Shown: positions 34,767 to 49,115 of the stretch, piece by piece
Numbering within the stretch: position 1 is the first letter of the stretch
How the letters are laid out: each line of letters begins with the position of its first letter
From: Amphibalanus amphitrite
Taxonomy: Eukaryota; Arthropoda; Thecostraca; Balanomorpha; Balanidae
Direction: 5' to 3'
DNA: 64,000 nucleotides
NCBI RefSeq assembly: GCF_019059575.1
Contig: NW_024881600.1
Coordinates: 558,001 to 622,000 of the forward strand
The notes under the pieces: model-generated
What the model was told of the DNA's origin: nothing
Database searches by the model: none
The model's input: only the letters and a program-made list of their open reading frames with translations
Position numbers and translations under genes: made by a program

Positions 34767-35651
34767 CCCTCGCCGGCACAGGCCATTTTGCGTCCTTCGA
34801 CGGCACAAGGGGGGGGGGGGGTTTGGTACGACCTCCCCTCGCGTTTGGCCCCTGATCGAGCTAGAGCCTCGCGGAAAAAACGAGCGTGTTACCCGTCACG
34901 AGAGGAAGCCGATGATACCCAATTTTAAGGTCCTAGGTCATCGGGTGACCTTCCAGGTCAGGTCAATGACCCGAAAACCGGGAAAATCGGTACCTGTTAG
35001 AAAGTCGTAAATTGTGACTGTTATGTGGTTTTCCGGGGTGCTGATCACGAATATCGTATTAGTTTTGATCAGAGATGATGTCTTTAAGCATTTAGACCAG
35101 GTCGGGTCAGGCCAGGTCAGGTCGACCGGTAGGGGTTGTGACGGGTATTCGTAATACGTGTCAACCGCCTCTGACAGCTTCGTAACATGTTACGAAGGCG
35201 CCAAAACTACTTCGTAAATGTTCAAATGGTTGCTAAATTAGAATTCAGCTCCAAAAACTAGCCTAGAAACATGTAAAACTCGAAAAAGTGAACGGAGGTC
35301 ACCCGAGGTCACCAAAGGTCAATGACCTGACCTGACCTTCAGGTGACCTTGACACCCATCCTAATGTATTGGAGCAACATCAAATCACATGTTTGAACGT
35401 TTGAAACCACGAAAAGCTTGCAAACACGCGGCTAATGCGAGCCGACATACGCCGAATCGCGATTCCGGCCAAACATGGTCACGGAAAAGAGGTCACAGGT
35501 CAAAGGTCATTGGGGTCAGGGTCATGAAATTTTCAGGGTAGGTGTGCGAGGGTACTGAAAGTTTCGTCGCGATCGGCCGCTTTTTACGCGAGTTATTCGC
35601 GAAAAACCTTAGGGGGGGGGGGTTGCATCACCCCCGCTGTGCCGGCGAGGG
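34767..35651. mobile_element. Inner TTAA-type miniature transposon T3
   Basis: Perfect 15-bp inverted ends CCCTCGCCGGCACAG are flanked by TTAA on both sides (34763-34766 and 35652-35655). At 885 bp it is too short for a transposase and none is seen. G-runs lie just inside both ends (about 34810-34820 and 35611-35621). At least 15 AGGTCA/TGACCT hexamers were counted by eye. The ends and target site point to a piggyBac-type transposase, or less likely Kolobok. Confidence 0.85.
35316..35328. promoter_or_regulatory. Perfect IR-1 hormone-response palindrome in T3
   Basis: AGGTCAATGACCT is an inverted repeat of AGGTCA with one spacer base. It is the classical palindromic layout bound by the ecdysone receptor/USP heterodimer. 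It is preceded by two AGGTCA direct repeats and followed by overlapping TGACCT copies. The binding potential is known for the motif. Use here is inference. Confidence 0.45.
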
Positions 35652-36170
35652 TTAAGGTGTTAACCTCGGGTCAAAGTCAGGTCGGAGCCCCTCAGGTCAC
35701 GAAAATGGTTGAAGGAGGTCATATCGCATATCATTCGATTCGGCAGGTCTTCCTGAGTCCAATGGTGGCTTTCCCGACTCTCTAGCTCCATCTGATCAGG
35801 AGTTATTGACGAAAAACTTACATGGCCTTAGTGACGTCATAAATGACGTCACACAAAGTCAACAATGCTTAAGTCAAGCACTGGACCTTGCAAGGAGTGC
35901 ATGAAACCATTCCCGGTGCCCGAATAGCAGCTCCCAATTTCCCTTGTTGACTTAAAGTGGTGCTAGATCCTGTATTATACTCAATTATGACGTCATAACT
36001 TAACAGATTCACGTCATATATTTAGTGCTTGACATCCAAATGATAGATTACATATGACAGAGAAGGTATGCAAAGTTTTATGAAGTTTGCTTCACTGGTT
36101 GTGGAATAACAAGCAAAAAACTTTTGCGGAAAGGCCGCTGGCCTCTCGCTGGAGCGTTTCCGACCAGTGT

Positions 36171-37020
36171 GCGTCCGTGCCGACCCCACGGCCGGCGGGA
36201 GCAGTCCCTCCCGGCCGTCAATCAGCCCTGCGCGCGGTCCGCTGGTCCGGGCGTCCCACCGAGCCGGGTGGCCACTCCCACGGGTGACGGCGGCGTTCCG
36301 TAATGATCCGGCCCCGCAGTAACGGACTCCCTCCGACCCCATCCCTCGGCACCCCCTCACACCGCTCCTTCCCTTACCGACATATGGCTCGTCACCCCAG
36401 GGAGGCCCAAGGACCCCCGAACCCCGAACCCCGGGCCCCACACCGTACTGTCACTCTATGATGACCCTCACTCCAGGCATTATGAAGAACTCACACCAGT
36501 GCGGCCTACCACCCACATACACCAATCCTTCGCCGGCCTTCACACCCTCTCTGGCGTCTGTCTTGACTGACAGCGGCCGGCAGGACCCACGTGAGCGCTG
36601 CCGTTCGGTCAACACTCGGCCGACCTGGCCGCGGAGAAAGGGGACAGGTGTCGATCACCGACCTCACACGCGAGGTCTCAATCGCTCCACCGCTATTTGC
36701 TTCTTAATTAGGGAGACGGGGTGCGCTCAGTATGATAATTTGACAGGTGACGAAAATCCCGGATCGCGTAGACTGGAAAACAGGCAGGGTGGAAAATACA
36801 AAGAATGTTTCATTCATTCGTCACATGGGTGCGATGGCGTAAACACTTCAAGGACTTTGACGATTCAATTCTTATGGAGTGAGTTTGAATGATATTCATG
36901 AAGCCCTTCGAAGGGTTTACAAATGTGAGTTCTAGAAATATCCTTCTATGAAAGGCCATTTATAATAACTCTAGAGAAAAATGTAACATTCTATCCGCTA
37001 TGAATAAATAAATTTAAACG
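36171..37020. other. Non-coding unique DNA
   Basis: GC-rich to 36.66 kb, then AT-rich. No gene or element recognised. Confidence 0.5.
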
Positions 37021-37022
37021 CA

Positions 37023-38004
37023 CCGGGCTTCTAAAAAAAGTTAGACGATTTTATAACTAATATATTTAAGGGTGTATCAGTGAAGCAAAAAATAATTGGA
37101 TATCACCTGAAAGCCTCATCAAAGACATTTCGTTTGAGGGGGATTTCGACCTTTGGCAGTCGCCTTTCTGAGCCACGCCGAGGTCATGTTAGAGATGATT
37201 CCCTTTTTGCTCGATGCACAGTTAAGCCCGGCCCAGCGCGATCTCTGCTGCAGCACGACACACGGAAAGCTGCAGACGGCGCACCGCCGACCTCATTGCA
37301 TCCTTACGATCTTCGGAACTTTTTGGGTGGCTTCGGTACACCTGGGACTTGAGGTGGTCCTATAGGAAAAAGTCCGGTGGGGTTACGTTCGGGGAATTCG
37401 CCGACCACGGGCGTGTCTCTAACCTCGAGATCACGCGCTGTCCGAAGCGCTCCCATAGCCCCTCCCGGTTTTCTTTAGCGGTATTGGCGTGGCACCGTCT
37501 TGCTGGAACCATTGGATCTTAAGGGTTTCCGGATCTCTGCTCATCCTGATACAGCAGAACCCTCCAAAACGTCGCCAGAGCCACCCAATATCGCTGACCA
37601 TTAACAGTCTGAGTAGCGCATCTCTCACACGAGTGGTGTTCGCCGTGAGCCTTTGATTGGGTTTATGGCCGCCGCTGTGTTCTTTGAATTGCGTGAACCT
37701 ATTGTCAACATTTCCTCGAGCCAGAAACTTGTCAATAATGTGAAAATTTTGTTTCAAATGGTGCTCTCTTTGCCCTAAAGTGTTTGCGGATCTTCCATTG
37801 TGTCGAACCGACCGACTTAGTCTGCGAAAGCATAATTTCACGAGTTTTCCTTTTACTTCCTGACCACGGCTTCATTTTTAAGCCCAACAACCATAAATCT
37901 ACTAAAAACACTCTGTTTTTCAATCGTGCATTGATTTTGCTTAAATGTTGTTAGGGGTCCTCTATTCGCAAAAGAAATTCGTCTAACATTTTTGAGAAGC
38001 CCGG
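37023..38004 (-). mobile_element. Tc1/mariner-superfamily element (DD41D-like), decayed
   Basis: Inverted ends CCGGGCTTCT[A/C]AAAAA with GTTAGACGA further in (about 26 bp, a few mismatches) lie at 37023 and 38004. TA follows on the right and CA precedes on the left, consistent with a mutated TA duplication. The 982 bp contains a minus-strand transposase remnant. It is shorter than a full element, so internal loss is likely. Confidence 0.82.
37080..37920 (-). pseudogene. Tc1/mariner-type transposase pseudogene
   Basis: The second catalytic motif region, 'IQWFQQDGATPIPLKKT', lies near 37.50 kb. After a frameshift, 'SPNVTPPDFFL' (third catalytic Asp region, followed by a stop and 'DHLKSQVYR') lies near 37.37-37.40 kb. 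The two Asp are about 41 residues apart, suggesting the DD41D (visitor/VS) group. The N-terminal part is scrambled: an open stretch at 37431-37841 joins unrelated-looking sequence to the QDG motif. There are multiple stops and shifts, so it is non-functional. Confidence 0.8.
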
Positions 38005-38006
38005 TA

Positions 38007-40057
38007 GTTTAACTCGTTGATGTTCAACTTCAGAGCCTTTCTCGACCGTACACTATAAAGCGGTTCTTCTTGGACGACAGTAACGCTTTTCTTCCACAAA
38101 AATTTAGTAGTGCTCTTTTTCGGTCTCTTGCGGTTTCCTCTGTATCCCTGCATTGATTCCCTGTTATTTGTAACTAGTTACCTTTGATGCTTCTTCATGA
38201 CACCCTGGCAAAGTGGCGTCGAGGACCAGCCCACATTTACCAGCGGAGTTCTCAGTACTCTACCTCTTTACTCTTTAAAGATAAAGACTAACGTCCTGTA
38301 ACAGCAGGACAGCACCTGGTCCGGAGACATGTGACCAGTGCGACACCCGGTGTGTAGGTGCTCGGTAAGCACATCCGGCTGAGGCAAACAGAAGTCACGG
38401 CGCCCGACCGGCACCCATCGCTGCGCTCCAGCGCCCATCGACGGCGCGCTCATCCTTTGAAAACAGTGACGCTCAATTACGCCATGAGTGTAATGTTTTT
38501 GTTTTCCAATAACTGACACCTCCAAGGTGCGCATTGTGTAATTAAGGACGTAAATCGTCCCTGTAATAATCCATGAATCCACAGGGGGGCAAGATTCTCC
38601 CGTAGGAAGTCACGCTACAAACAACGATTACTCTTTCGCGGCCATTTTTACTGGCCAGGTGGCGGTCGGTCCAGATGTGCCGCGGGGCACCGGCAGCCCC
38701 GCCGGACACCGTGTGATTGGTAGGGCTACCGCACCAGCGCCGGGCGCCGGCGACCCTGAGATATATCTTGTTTCGCGGCCCGTTCATTTGGTGGGGTTAA
38801 TGGCGGGCCGTTTGAGAGCCAGGCCTACCATAACACATATCCGGCCGGTCACCTTTTAATTCTCGGCGAATTTCGGCCCGGTAATGGCCCAGTGGTGTGG
38901 TGAAAACACGGCCGGCAGGCGGGACGATAGCAGCTGATCGGCGAGCGGGCCAATGCCGCACCCTTGGAAGACACTTAAATGAAATGTCGGCCATTATAAC
39001 TGATTGGTCCGAAAACATTGTTTCAGACATAATGAGCCACCTCTTCCCTTTTTAACACGGCAGCTTTCACGTATCCCAACTGAGGCATTGTGAGCTATTT
39101 TAACGAGAAGAGCTGCCCGGTGAACTCGTTTTACTCTATCGATCACGGCGTTTATATCGCGTATAATGGTCGTATCAGTAGCTGGCCGGGAGCGGCACGC
39201 TGGTCGTCTGGTGTCGGCCCGCGCCCAGCGGGGTTCGCGCGTGCGTCGGCCCGCTCGGACGGCCTCAGCGCCTGGGGCCAGCGCTGGCCGGACACCGGGC
39301 GCCGACGGAGCGCCAAAAAACCGCGGGGGACGGCATCGATCACGGCTGTGGAGCGGCGCCGCCACCGCCGGCCTGACATCTTATTTGTGCCGCGAAAGGA
39401 TTCAGGAAGCCGCACTAATCAGTTATCGAATCATTATCAAATTGATGGCAATAAATGATGATTGAGCGCGCGCGGCCGCTAATGACTGCGGCGGTCGGCG
39501 GCGCCAGTGCGGCCTTTTTAGGCCGGCCGTTCCTATTACAGTCGGCTACCGTCGGCCGCCGGTCGCGGCCGGCCGCGCGCCGCCGGCAGTGTAATGAGCC
39601 GGAGAGCACGTCAGATGTCGACCGCGAGCCGCCGCGTCGGTCCGAGCGCGCGCCGACCGCAGGGTGACCGCCGGCCGGCGCGGGAGATGAGCGGATAATT
39701 CGGCAAATTGGAAAGGGCCCGCGCCGACACCTGCTGGCGGCGGCTATTAGTTCCCTGTGGTCGCGACCAGAGCCGACACCAGAGCTGGAGCCGAGCCCGG
39801 CGCCGAGATGGACGCCCGCGAGATGCCCGATCTGGGAATTGGGACGACGTCAACGGCCTCTGGTCCGACGCCCAGTCGGCAGCCCTTGCTCTCGCGGTCA
39901 CCGGGTCTTGATGTCCAGCTCAGAACAGGATAGAAATTGTAGCATAACTTGTCGTGTGCGTTTGCATATGCACCTGCATTCTTGCAATGGAACCTAAGAT
40001 ATACAAAGCCCAAGTTATCAAATTGCTCCTGCCTGTGCATACGACCTGGCAATTCTG
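38007..40057. other. Non-coding DNA; may include the undetermined 5' end of the LINE
   Basis: Mostly GC-rich unique sequence (38.6-39.9 kb). The last 150 bp before the LINE frame is less GC-rich and could be LINE 5' sequence, but no ORF1 (gag-like) protein is recognised upstream. The element is therefore probably 5'-truncated or of a type with a short leader. Confidence 0.45.
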
Positions 40058-42697
40058 ATGGAGGTGCGTGACCGGCTGAACAACAACACGGCTCGGGAAG
40101 TCGCCGAGACTATCCGGCGCAGTCTTCCCGCCCATGTCATCCGCCGTCATAATCGGCCACGCCCCCTCAGCCCAGTGGACGGTGCACATGGCCGACCCGC
40201 TCGACAGACTCAGCGCCAGTCTAGCCGGCCGACCGACCCGCCCAAATTACTCATCGGCTCCCTGAATATTCAAAGCCTGAAGCCCAAAATTCAGGAGCTG
40301 ACGTTTGAGCTCAATCGTCACAACTACGACGTCATGCTTCTGGCTGAGACCTGGCTGCGCTCGACCACCCCGAACCGCCTCTTGGTCATTCCAGGATACA
40401 CGCTTTGTCGTGTGGACCGCCCAGATGGTAGCGGTTACGGCGGTGTCGCAATTATCACCAAGGCTAAAATCACGTCAACCGCACTCAAGATCCTGGGCAG
40501 TGGGAGCTCTGCCAGCAGCCTGGAGTCACTGTGGGCGCTGCTAAAGCTTGAACAGGGCCGGCAGCTGATCATCTGCTCCCTGTATCGGCCACCCCGACAC
40601 AGTGAGGCTGCTCTGCTTGCCGACTTCACGGACCTCGAGGCCCAACTGCAACGAGTTATAATCGATTACCCCAGTGTTCCGCTTGTCATCTGCGGCGACC
40701 TCAACTGTGATTTATTGAAAGAGCCTAATTTCCGCGCGCGTCAACACATAAGCAGCTTCCTATCAAATTACTCATTAGATCAATTAGTGACAACTGCAAC
40801 ATTTTCCTCCGGCTCGCTCCTGGATGTGTGTATTGTTAACAACCGTGAGCTCGTTTGCGACACCCGTGTTAAATATTGTCACTTCAGTCCTCACAAATTT
40901 ATCGATGTCGTTGTGAATGTGCCGAAACTGCGTCAAAAGCCCACTGTTATCTCGTCTCGCTCCTTTAAGCGTTTAGATCACCCTGCACTGCATCATGACT
41001 TACTCGATGTTGACTGGGATTATGTATTCTCCGCCGAAACCGTCAGTGATAAGTGGGATGCTTTCTTGTCTTTCTTCGTACCTGTTTTCGATGCCCATGC
41101 CCCAATTAAGCGTGTGTCTATCCGTAACCCGACTGCTCCTCCCGTCTCCGTCGCCACTCGAGATCTCATGTCCCAACGTCGCGCTGCGCTCCGCCATTTA
41201 GGCCGCAACTCGAGCGAGTACAAAAACCTTAACCGCTCTGTCCGGGCGGCTTTGCGTCGCGACCGGCGGGTGGAACTACAGAGGGAAATCGGGGAACGGG
41301 GCCCCAACAAAGTTTGGCAATGTATCAGGTCGGTGGTTGCCGGTAAGAAGGATGGTTCTGATGTTCAGCCCGACCTATCTGCCAATGACTTAAATTCTTT
41401 CTTTGTATCCGTCGGTCCTCGTGTCGCTGCCGAGATCCGAGCCCAAAACGCACCTACCGATTTGAATGTACGTCTTACCCGTGTTGGCGCATGCAGTTTT
41501 CAACTTCGAGAAATCACACTCGCCGAGCTTGAGCGGACGATTTTCAGCATGCGTAGCTCGGGTGCTTGCGGTACCGACAGTGTCTGCGTTCGCATGCTGA
41601 AAGCCGGATTCCGAGCTATTGGTGGTGTCATCCTGCATATTATCAATACCTGCTTAATTCAATCCGATATCCCCGATTCATGGAAACATTCCATAGTTCA
41701 CCCTCTGTTCAAATCCGGCAATCCTTCAGACCCCGCAAACTTCCGGCCCATTTCCCTGGTTCCTGTAGTCATGAAAGTGGTTGAGCGCATTGTCCATCAG
41801 CAGCTCTACATCTATCTCTCTCATAATCACCTTCTGGCATCCTCACAGCACGGCTTCCGCCCTCGGCACTCTACTGAAACCGCGTTGTTGTCCGTCACTG
41901 AACGCATCCTGGCCGCCACCGACAGGGGTGAGATCTCAATGCTATGCCTTCTCGATCTTAGTAAATGTTTTGACGTGATAGACCACGAGCTTCTGATGCA
42001 AAAACTTATGCTGCACGGTATCGAAATTTCCTGGTTCGCCGCCTATCTTCATGGACACACCCAGAGCGTGTCGTTGAAAAATGGGTCCGGAAGTAGAGTG
42101 CTGTCTCGGCCTCTTCCTAATACCATGGGTGTCTTCCAGGGCTCTGCGTTAGGGCCGTTACTTTTCACCATCTTCTCTAACAACTTATCGCTGTACGCGG
42201 GTGATGCAGTAGTCTTTCAATATGCCGACGACACCCAAGTATTGGTTAGCGGTCCTGCCAGGGACCTCGGAGTTCTCATCTCGCGCATGGAGGTTTCGCT
42301 CGCGTCACTCAACGAATGGTTCTGCGCTAACGCCCTGAAGGTCAACGCCAGTAAAACACAGCTCATTGTCTTCGGCAGTCGTCAAAATTTACGCAAATTG
42401 CCAGATTTCAGGGTATCGTTCCGTGACGCAGCGTTGCAGCCGTGCGCGCAGGTGGGGAACCTGGGCGTCACTTTTGACAGTACTCTATCCTGGGACGCTC
42501 ACGTCTCCGAACTCAGCCGCCGGTGTACGGGACTGTTGATCGGTCTCTCCCATGCGCGCCACAGTCTCCCGGATGGCATCATTAGAACGCTCGTGACAGC
42601 ACTCGTTATCTCACGCTCCAATACTGCCTCTCAGTTTATGGCAATGGGTCCCAAAAAATTTCGATCGTCTCCAAAAAATTTTGAACTTCGCTGCTAG
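40058..42697 (+). CDS. LINE ORF2: endonuclease-reverse transcriptase (C-terminus frameshifted)
   Basis: 879 codons. Residues about 65-295 form an exonuclease-endonuclease-phosphatase domain: SLNIQSLKPKIQEL, LLAETWLR, GYGGVAIITK, CSLYRPPRH, ICGDLNCDLL. The usual closing SDH motif appears as FSPHKF. Residues about 480-790 form the reverse transcriptase: DSWKHSIVHPLFKSG, NFRPISLVPVVMKVVE, QHGFRPRHSTETALL, LLDLSKCFDVIDHELL, and the catalytic FQYADDTQV near residue 721. The usual PQGS box reads FQGS and the following ND is NN, so activity is doubtful. From about 42.61 kb the frame departs from family sequence and ends early at 42697. The start ATG at 40058 is the first in frame; a true upstream start cannot be excluded. 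Confidence 0.88.
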   Translation: MEVRDRLNNNTAREVAETIRRSLPAHVIRRHNRPRPLSPVDGAHGRPARQTQRQSSRPTDPPKLLIGSLNIQSLKPKIQELTFELNRHNYDVMLLAETWLRSTTPNRLLVIPGYTLCRVDRPDGSGYGGVAIITKAKITSTALKILGSGSSASSLESLWALLKLEQGRQLIICSLYRPPRHSEAALLADFTDLEAQLQRVIIDYPSVPLVICGDLNCDLLKEPNFRARQHISSFLSNYSLDQLVTTATFSSGSLLDVCIVNNRELVCDTRVKYCHFSPHKFIDVVVNVPKLRQKPTVISSRSFKRLDHPALHHDLLDVDWDYVFSAETVSDKWDAFLSFFVPVFDAHAPIKRVSIRNPTAPPVSVATRDLMSQRRAALRHLGRNSSEYKNLNRSVRAALRRDRRVELQREIGERGPNKVWQCIRSVVAGKKDGSDVQPDLSANDLNSFFVSVGPRVAAEIRAQNAPTDLNVRLTRVGACSFQLREITLAELERTIFSMRSSGACGTDSVCVRMLKAGFRAIGGVILHIINTCLIQSDIPDSWKHSIVHPLFKSGNPSDPANFRPISLVPVVMKVVERIVHQQLYIYLSHNHLLASSQHGFRPRHSTETALLSVTERILAATDRGEISMLCLLDLSKCFDVIDHELLMQKLMLHGIEISWFAAYLHGHTQSVSLKNGSGSRVLSRPLPNTMGVFQGSALGPLLFTIFSNNLSLYAGDAVVFQYADDTQVLVSGPARDLGVLISRMEVSLASLNEWFCANALKVNASKTQLIVFGSRQNLRKLPDFRVSFRDAALQPCAQVGNLGVTFDSTLSWDAHVSELSRRCTGLLIGLSHARHSLPDGIIRTLVTALVISRSNTASQFMAMGPKKFRSSPKNFELRC

Positions 42698-43067
42698 AGT
42701 CATTTTCGGTCGCCGTAAATTTGCCCATGTCTCTGACCTGCGAAAAAAGCTCGGGTGGTTGTCCCCGCGTCATATGGCTGATTACCAAACCGTTGTTATC
42801 GCCCACAAAGCCATTCAGCGCGGCGAACCCGAGGAATTGGCAACCATGTTCGTCACAAACAGCGCTGTCCGGGAGAGACACTCCAGGCAAGACCACCTCT
42901 TTCACCTTCCGCGACCACGGCTGGAAATGGGTAGGCGGCGGTTCGGCTATCGAGCCGCTGCTCTACTCAACAGTCTCCCAACTCAGCTGTCGCAGCTGTC
43001 TCCCGCCCCCTTTGCCCGATCTGTTAAAGCCGCGATAGTGGACGGGGCATCAACTGATCGTCGCTGA
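42615..43067 (+). pseudogene. Out-of-frame C-terminal domain of the LINE ORF2
   Basis: From about 42.68 kb another frame continues with 'NFAARVIFGRRKFAHVSDLR', 'LGWLSPRHMADYQTVVIAHK' and 'RRRFGYRAAALLNSLP'. This is the conserved tail of CR1-type ORF2 proteins. The join needs two single-base changes, one near 42.62 kb and one in an A-run near 42.65-42.68 kb. The real product of this copy would be truncated before this domain. The stop is at 43065-43067. Confidence 0.82.
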
Positions 43068-43232
43068 CCAACAGTGAGTTGTACATACCTGTGGTACTAC
43101 GAAAGTGTCTCTGTCCGTGCTTTGACGTGAGTGAATGTGTGAATGCTGTGAATGTTTAGATTAGTAACCGCGGATACGGATTCTGAGCAGTAATCGCCAC
43201 GCACTTTCAGAATGTGGATCGCTCATGATTGT

Positions 43233-43264
43233 TCAATACAATACAATACAATACAATACAATAT
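43233..43264 (+). repeat. CAATA pentamer tail of the LINE
   Basis: Six pentamer units of CAATA terminate the element. Such microsatellite tails mark the 3' end at which target-primed reverse transcription starts in CR1-type elements. Confidence 0.85.
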
Positions 43265-48270
<5,006 letters not shown>

Positions 48271-48349
48271 GAGAGGGAGAGAGAGCGACGATAGAGGGAC
48301 AGAGAGACAAAGAGAAAGAGGGACAGAAGGAAAGAGAGACAGTGAAGAG

Positions 48350-49031
48350 AAGTTCAGTATTCAATGAATTGTACTGTTCCCTACTGCCCCGGTATTACCC
48401 TACCATCAGAGCATCTGTTTAATTGCAAAATGATGACCCCAAATGTAGCCCCACTTCTACCAATGCACTTTTTAAATCAGAATCAACTAAAAGAAAAATC
48501 AGAACCAACAGCTAGAGTGAGTGGCAGAGTCTTCAGTTACCTGCTCAACACGTTGTTTTCTGTGCCTAGTATTGCACGCCTTTCACAATGACAGTGTCCG
48601 TACCATTCAGTGATACTTTACGGTGTCTTTGCATGCCAGTACAGCTGATGACTTACACCACAGACCGACTCTAAATATATTACCTACGCCGCTAAGTTGC
48701 TACAGGTCGGCACCGTTATGTTGTAAATATTTCTAACCATCTTATTTCAGAACGGATATTGTGCAATTAGCAGCAGCCTGGGTTAGCTCTGCCAACAAAG
48801 TCAGTGTGAGTGAGATACTGGCTACACTAATTGCTGCGAACATAAAAAGAAACAAGCTAGAGTTATGCCGTTCATATTCCAGTAGCACGTAAGCACTGGC
48901 ATACATTAGTAAGCGACTCGCAATTGATGAGGTTTTCTCTCGTGAGCCATCAGTCACTGGGGCCAACATCGTAAAGACTGCCGACATGCCTGTTACAGGA
49001 ATAGCGCACGCCACACGGAGAGAGAAAGAGG

Positions 49032-49033
<2 letters not shown>
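48350..49033. other. Non-coding stretch between two GA microsatellites
   Basis: No gene or element recognised. Both bounding tracts begin with similar 'agagaaagaggga' sequence. Confidence 0.5.

Positions 49034-49113
<80 letters not shown>
49034..49113. repeat. Second GA microsatellite
   Basis: About 80 bp of pure GA. Confidence 0.95.

Positions 49114-49115
<2 letters not shown>

Larger units (their letters stand above)
34439..35840. mobile_element. Outer TTAA-type element T2 (interrupted, right end not found)
   Basis: The left end TTAACCCTGGCCGG begins at 34439. The sequence that follows ('gagctagagcctcgcg', 'cgattttaaggtcttaggtc') closely parallels the inner element T3, so the two belong to one family. 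T2 resumes at 35656 after T3, and similarity to T3 ('agttattgacgaaaaactta') continues to about 35.83 kb. The right inverted end is absent or too diverged to recognise, so the boundary is approximate. Confidence 0.6.
33530..36170. mobile_element. Candidate inverted-repeat transposon enclosing nested TTAA elements
   Basis: The left end, ACACTGGTCGGAAACGC followed by a GAGAGGCCA block (33530-33561), is matched in inverse orientation at 36139-36170, about 28 of 32 positions. Both ends turn AT-rich just inside. No clear target duplication is seen, and no transposase is recognised in the roughly 2.6 kb, of which about 1.4 kb is later TTAA elements. The superfamily is undetermined. It could instead be two inverted copies of a repeat. 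Confidence 0.45.
40058..43264 (+). mobile_element. CR1-superfamily non-LTR retrotransposon (LINE), frameshifted
   Basis: One long frame encodes an apurinic-type endonuclease and a reverse transcriptase, followed by a C-terminal domain in another frame, about 170 bp of 3' UTR, and a tail of CAATA pentamers (43233-43264). A short-repeat tail in place of poly-A, together with the endonuclease plus RT layout, fits the CR1/L2/Daphne-like group. The exact clade is not certain. The 5' boundary is unknown. No flanking target duplication could be identified with confidence. Confidence 0.85.
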
